A stretch of 35,215 nt of DNA from Diphasiastrum complanatum (Eukaryota; Streptophyta; Lycopodiopsida; Lycopodiales; Lycopodiaceae). The DNA lies in assembly GCA_029204225.1 (NCBI GenBank), contig MU835903.1, positions 1 to 35,215 of the forward strand. Direction: 5' to 3'. A program made the position numbers and the translations under genes. The notes under the pieces are model-generated. The model was given only the letters and a program-made list of their open reading frames with translations. It made no database searches and was not told the DNA's origin. Below are positions 31,109 to 35,215 of this stretch, one piece after another. Position 1 is the first letter of the stretch. Each line of letters begins with the position of its first letter.

Positions 31109-31466
31109 TGTTACGAGCTCGTAACCAGTGCCGAACCCTAGAGAACACAGATAGGTCAGATACCACAGTCAGGGTCGTGTCCAGCGTACATGACCAACAG
31201 GGCAAGACAGTGTGAGTAGTGTGCCCCAGCACGGTCCATAGCCATGGCGGGCCTAACACAGCCTAGGGACCCTGTCAGCAGGATAGGGCCCCCAGTTGGG
31301 TCCCGACGTGCAGTCGGCCACGTCAGTGCCACATGGCCGACACTTGGCAGTTGCATGCTACCAGTCCTCACACTGGGCTAGGAGGGGCTTACTCTATATC
31401 AGGGAGTAGGCAAGGTTGGGTGGATCAGTTAGTGTTTGCCCTACTGTGGTGTTAGGATCTATTACA
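31109..31466 (+). repeat. Chromovirus 3' LTR
   Basis: 358 bp, starting TGTTACGAGC and ending in ATTACA. It differs from the 5' LTR only at the sixth base. Confidence 0.98.
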
Positions 31467-31471
31467 CCATC
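31467..31471 (+). repeat. Target-site duplication, right copy
   Basis: CCATC, identical to 25235-25239. Confidence 0.95.
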
Positions 31472-32108
31472 TTACGGAAACCCTAATTTTTTATTTTTTA
31501 GGAGAACTCATCTTTTTCATCCTTTTCTATGACACAAGCTAGAAGTAATTACATGGATGAGGGCACTATGCAAGAATATTGATCCAAGTCTCATGTCAAA
31601 GCTTGACATCAAACAATCTTGCAAATTTTCATAAGGGATAACTTTTTTTTTGTTCCACTTCATTTTTTTTTATGCTCTTTGTGCATAGTGTGTGATTGGA
31701 TCTTGTTATTTCCTATCTAGACTTATCCTTGAGATCATTTTTCTATCCATTTTGACCTTTTAGAAGTGAAGTTTTTTGAAAAGTCAAACCTTGATCAAAT
31801 TGGAATGTTCTAATTTTTGTTCTAAAAGTTTCTAATTTAAATTTGGTCTTTGGATCTTTACATTCTTTCTTTCTCAACAAATTCATTGCACTATATGAGC
31901 CACCAATCGAATATCTCTTTCTCAAGATATTACACTTAGAAGTGATGCCCTGCTTCACTCACTTTTTGGTAGTTTCTTCACCAACTATTATTTTATGGAT
32001 TTTCTAATACAACTGGATATCGTATGTCCTTACTTGGTGTTTTCTTTAAGCGGTGATGTTTCTGACATCTTTGTGGCCTTTTCTAATTGGTGTTTGAGTG
32101 TTGATTAA
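31472..32108 (+). mobile_element. E4 leader, part 2
   Basis: Continues the E4 leader after the chromovirus. It matches the minus strand of about 34980-34230 (E3), for example GGAGAACTCATCTT, TTGGATCTTGTTATTTCCTAT, CTATCCATTTTGACCTTTTAGA and CTTCACTCACTTTTTGG in the same order. The match fades where the E3 LTR begins at 32109, so E4 is truncated or was entered there by E3. No gene. Confidence 0.8.
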
Positions 32109-32550
32109 AGTTATGAACACAATGTCACAAATATGGCATCACATCATAAACAATAGATATTAATGACAACAAATGAGGCTCTATACTTGAGAACGTAATC
32201 TAAATATCACAAAAATCTGAGGCTAAAGCTCTACCTGAGCAATAGTAAGAGAGATCTCTAGAATAACAAGCTACCAAATGAGGAGCCTTAGTGGCTATTT
32301 ATACTAAACAAAAGCTAACTTCCTTAAATTAACTGGAGGAAAATATGGAAATTCAAATATTAGGGCCCCAATTAAGAACTATGTCAAATATAGGTCCTAG
32401 GCCTATCATATACAGTAAAAGTGTGTTCACTAATAAGAATGTCAAATAACATCCTAATGCTGAAACTAATATAAAAGTAAATGATGCCACTATAATAATG
32501 TATTAGTGGCGCATAAAATGGCCATCATATTCACATGTATGGCCATAACA
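32109..32550 (-). repeat. E3 3' LTR
   Basis: 442 bp. On the minus strand it starts TGTTATGGCCATAC after a GGGGGAG tract and ends TTCATAACT. The terminal inverted repeat is TGTTATG/CATAACT, so the last base is T where A is expected. A TATA box (TATAAATA, minus, about 32298-32305) lies inside. Confidence 0.75.
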
Positions 32551-32558
32551 CTCCCCCG
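32551..32558 (-). other. Polypurine tract of E3
   Basis: TCGGGGGAG on the minus strand, directly before the 3' LTR. Confidence 0.75.
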
Positions 32559-34239
32559 ATAAAAAATAAGCCCCATCCAAGGGCAAGAAATGGGAGCAAC
32601 CGGTTGGGGAGGACACCATTGTGAGATAGAAATAAGCCGACATTGGAACTCGCCCAAGAGACTCTAATAGCCCAAGAATATCATATGAAAGGATCATTGT
32701 GTGGGACCTTGGCAAGTGAGATATCCAAAGCTAGTAATAGCCCAAGAATGCCACAAGAAAAGAATAGCGCAGCAACCATAGCAGCCACGCGGGAACATCA
32801 ATAAAGGCCAAGCGATATGCAACAACCAAAAATGCCAAGAAACGAGCTCAAAATTCCAAGGGATCCATAAGGGCCAAGTCTGTATAGCAGCAACATTGAT
32901 TGAAGCAAATCCATATGAAAGCACAAGGATATTGAAGGATATATGGATACTTAGTAAAACAAGCTGCATCGACCAATTGGAAGACACTCTGAAGGAACCG
33001 TAGAAGCAGCAATAGACATAGCACATAGCTCAATTAGTGATGTCGAAAGGAAAGCTAGAGATGCGAGATAATTAGGCAAATCATCTAAAAGAGCAACCAT
33101 AGCAACATTGGCTATAGGAGTCTGCAAAGGTAGGGATCTGGCATAGGTCAGTAAAACAACAAAGTAGAGAAGCACAATGAGTTGTAGCACTAAGAGGAGA
33201 AAGGATTGGGAATGAAGAATGGGTAGGAACAAGGTGTGTCATAAAGGGTCGGACAATAGAATGAAAAGACTAGACTGACTATAAAGAATGGGTAGGAATG
33301 GGGGGGGTGTCATAGTATAAAGACCTCCTCCAAGGATCTGCACTAGGATGCTGAATCCATAGAACAACAAGAAAACGAATGGTGGACAAATCAACCCAAC
33401 CAAACCTAGATCATACATATCTCACTAGTGAGAGCCCAATGGGTATACATATACCCTCCAAGGCCCATGCACCACTAGTAGTGCGTTGTGACACCTCATT
33501 GGACACCTCTGCAGCGTATATGGGCCACGTCATCCAGTTCCCCAATGACTCACTGATAGACCCATACAAGTCCACCATCATGAGTTTAGGCCTACAACCA
33601 TTTAATGATGACCTTATGCACATAAGGGCCCCAAACCCCTTATAATCATAATTAACTTACGGGTTGTCGGTCTACTGATCTCTAGTGTGGATACGCTACC
33701 TGAGACCAGTCATGGGCATGACACATAGAGTCCCCAAAAGGTCAAACAACAGAAGGAGAACACTAGACAAGAAATGAAGAAGGGAAAGAGTGTTGTTCTG
33801 GAAGAGACGCAATCACTGGAGGAGCAAGAGCTTGTGGTAGTTGAGCCAAATCCCATCGCAACACCTGAAACTCCTGAATAAGAAAGTCGATACTGGAAGG
33901 TTTAAGGGACAAGAAGTAGACGCAAAGCCATGAGATCCACTGGGACTGTCCGCCAAGGTACTCAAGAGCAAGAGCAAGGTGCTCGGCATCATCATCAACC
34001 TATGGTAGTGGAGCAATAATAGGTTGTTCCGGAGGAGTGAGAATCTATCGTAGTTGAGCAAACTTTAATCGTGACTGTTGAAATTGTTGAACAAGAACGT
34101 TGATACTAGAAGTACGAGGGGTCTTGTTCGACTCATGAATCAAATGTAAAATCATGAGCCATGTTAGAACTAGTATAAAAGAAGCACAAACCTTGAGGGA
34201 GAGGATATAAATCGTCACCTCAACATAGGCTCTACACAA
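32559..34239 (-). other. E3 interior, no recognisable gene
   Basis: Stops are frequent in all frames. A short duplication is present (AAGAATGGGTAGGAA at 33216-33230 and 33285-33299, each followed by a GTGTCATA). The phrase AATAGCCCAAGAAT occurs twice (about 32667 and 32736). Confidence 0.5.
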
Positions 34240-34482
34240 AATGCCAAAAGACCACAAAATCCAACAATTGATAAGTGGCGAAGAAGCTGCCAAAGTTCCA
34301 ACATATAAAGCACCAAGTAAGGAAGTAAGCTGCCCAAGTGGGACAAAAAATCGAGCAAGTGATAGGTGGTGAAGACACTGCAAAAGTGACCACCAAATAG
34401 TGCACCAAGTAGGAAGCAATGTTGCCCGATAGTAGTAGAAAAGCCAGCAAACAATTGGTGGAGAAGAGGCTGCCAAAAAGTG
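34240..34482 (-). repeat. Tandem repeat of about 92-94 bp in the E3 leader
   Basis: Units at 34389-34482 and 34297-34388, plus a partial unit 34240-34296. Each contains CACCAAGTA (or its diverged form), then a GGTG(G)AGAAGA-like and GCTGCCAAA-like segment. The copies are clearly diverged. Several short frames here come from the repeat. Confidence 0.7.
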
Positions 34483-35193
34483 AGTGAAGTAGGCCGCCAC
34501 TTCAAAATGTAACATCTTGAGAAAAAATTATGGAGATTCATAAAGTGCAATGAACTTGCTAAGAAAAAAAAGAATGCAATTATCCAAGAATAAAAATAGA
34601 ATCTTGTAGACCAGAAAACAAAATATTCCAATTTGATCGAGGTTTGACTTTCCAAAAGTTTCACGTCTAAAAGGTCAAAATGGATAGAAAACAAATATTA
34701 GAGAACAAAGAACGATAGGAAATAACAAGATCCAATTAAATATGCAAAGAGAACACCTTGATTTTGAAAAGCCCAAAAAAGAAAAAAATCCCCTTCGTGA
34801 ATACTATGCAAGATATTTTGTGGTGGAGCTTTTTGTGACATGAAATTTAAATCAATAGTCTTGCCTCAGCGTATGACCCTCATCCATATGATTATTTTCA
34901 ATTTTTGTCGAAAGAAGACAGAGAAGATGAGTTCTCCCAAAAACTGAAAAGTTACGATGTTTGGAATTAGGGCTTCCAAAAAATGGCCAGCAAAGAAAAT
35001 CACATCATGGGTGCCAACTTGCTACAACACTAATGCAACTAAAACCAGTCAATTCCAGTCACAAACAAAAATGTTATGACAAAAAATGTGAAAAAATGTT
35101 CTAGTGAGAGAAAATGGCCAAAGAGGAAGTGTCTAGATAGAGAAAATGGCTAGAGAGTTTAAAATTAGTGCCTTCACAATTGCTTAGGGAAGT
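34483..35193 (-). other. E3 leader next to the primer site
   Basis: Non-coding. It is the part matched in inverted orientation by E4 (25078-25239 and 31472-32108). Confidence 0.6.
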
Positions 35194-35205
35194 GCTTTGA
35201 TACCA
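35194..35205 (-). other. Primer binding site of E3
   Basis: TGGTATCAAAGC on the minus strand; one base differs from the initiator-Met consensus. Confidence 0.7.
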
Positions 35206-35215
35206 AGTTATGAAC
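35206..35215 (-). repeat. Start of the E3 5' LTR, cut by the window end
   Basis: AGTTATGAAC, identical to the first ten bases of the 3' LTR copy at 32109-32118. Confidence 0.65.

Larger units (their letters stand above)
25240..31466 (+). mobile_element. Complete Ty3/Gypsy chromovirus
   Basis: A 6,227-bp element with two 358-bp LTRs, an initiator-Met primer site, gag, pol ending in a chromodomain, a polypurine tract, and a perfect 5-bp target duplication. The LTRs differ at one base that I could find (sixth position, T/C), so it inserted very recently. Every pol domain is present and uninterrupted. The only possible defect is that gag and pol are in different frames. It sits inside the leader of an older element, E4. 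Confidence 0.98.
32109..35215 (-). mobile_element. E3: non-autonomous LTR element, minus strand, runs off the window
   Basis: The 3' LTR is 32109-32550. The interior is only 2.65 kb and holds no recognisable gag or pol; a primer site variant at 35194-35205 is followed by the first 10 bases of the 5' LTR, which match the LTR end at 32109-32118. An interior of this kind must rely on proteins from another element. The interior carries tandem repeats and short frames only (up to 159 codons, within the repeats). Confidence 0.75.

Noticed and set aside
32694-33026. 110-codon minus frame in the E3 interior
   Set aside because: Trp/Cys-rich low-complexity translation with several equally long overlapping frames; no family.
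34045-34694. 156- and 159-codon overlapping minus frames
   Set aside because: They run through the 92-94-bp tandem repeats in different frames, as expected for a repeat lacking stops rather than for a gene.
1-35215. CRISPR arrays, bacterial operons, riboswitches, rRNA genes
   Set aside because: No regularly spaced short repeats with unique spacers, no ribosome-binding-site gene clusters and no rRNA sequence; the content is plant nuclear.

Overview
The window looks like repeat-rich nuclear DNA of a land plant with a large genome. The evidence is degenerate CCCTAAA-type telomere-like tracts, plant-type Copia and chromovirus Gypsy retrotransposons primed by initiator tRNA-Met, a CACTA (En/Spm) transposon remnant, a tRNA-derived SINE, long AT-rich intergenic DNA, and one single-copy-looking gene exon from a plant class-3 lipase family. 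I cannot name the species. Nothing bacterial, plastid or mitochondrial was recognised.

Layout. 1-528 and 6226-6480 are two halves of a degenerate telomere-like tract, split by a fragment with a promoter-like LTR (529-903) and an old minus-strand LTR element, E1 (904-6225), with an initiator-Met primer site and unusual AGTTA...TAACT LTR ends. 7328-11478 is a young minus-strand Copia derivative that keeps gag and protease but has lost reverse transcriptase. Behind it lies the LTR and primer site of another minus-strand element (11553 to about 12190). A (GA)n tract and the 3' part of a CACTA transposase with a CACTA terminal repeat follow (12299-13904), then a broken Copia gag remnant (13925-14150). 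14150-20265 is mostly AT-rich DNA with no recognisable gene, carrying a sharp palindrome and short repeats. A SINE lies at 20266-20429.

22423-23127 is the only host gene part I can defend: a 235-codon first coding exon of a lipase class 3 protein, with the nucleophile Ser but without the exons expected to carry the rest of the catalytic triad. Its 3' end, including the splice donor, is tandemly duplicated. No second exon is visible in the remaining 12 kb, so the intron is either very long and filled with transposons or the gene is broken.

Downstream is a nest of LTR elements. It contains an isolated minus-strand LTR (24108-24389), a decayed Gypsy RNase H fragment (24596-24799), and a plus-strand non-autonomous element E4 (leader at 25066-25239 and 31472-32108). 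E4 is interrupted by a complete, very young chromovirus (25240-31466). A minus-strand relative of E4, called E3 (32109 to beyond the window end), follows. The chromovirus has a perfect 5-bp target duplication (CCATC), one difference between its 358-bp LTRs, a full gag, and a full pol with protease, RT, RNase H, integrase, GPY/F and chromodomain. Its gag and pol lie in different frames that meet at an A9 run. LTR divergence gives a relative insertion order: chromovirus (about 0.3%), Copia derivative (about 1.1%), E1 (about 6%).
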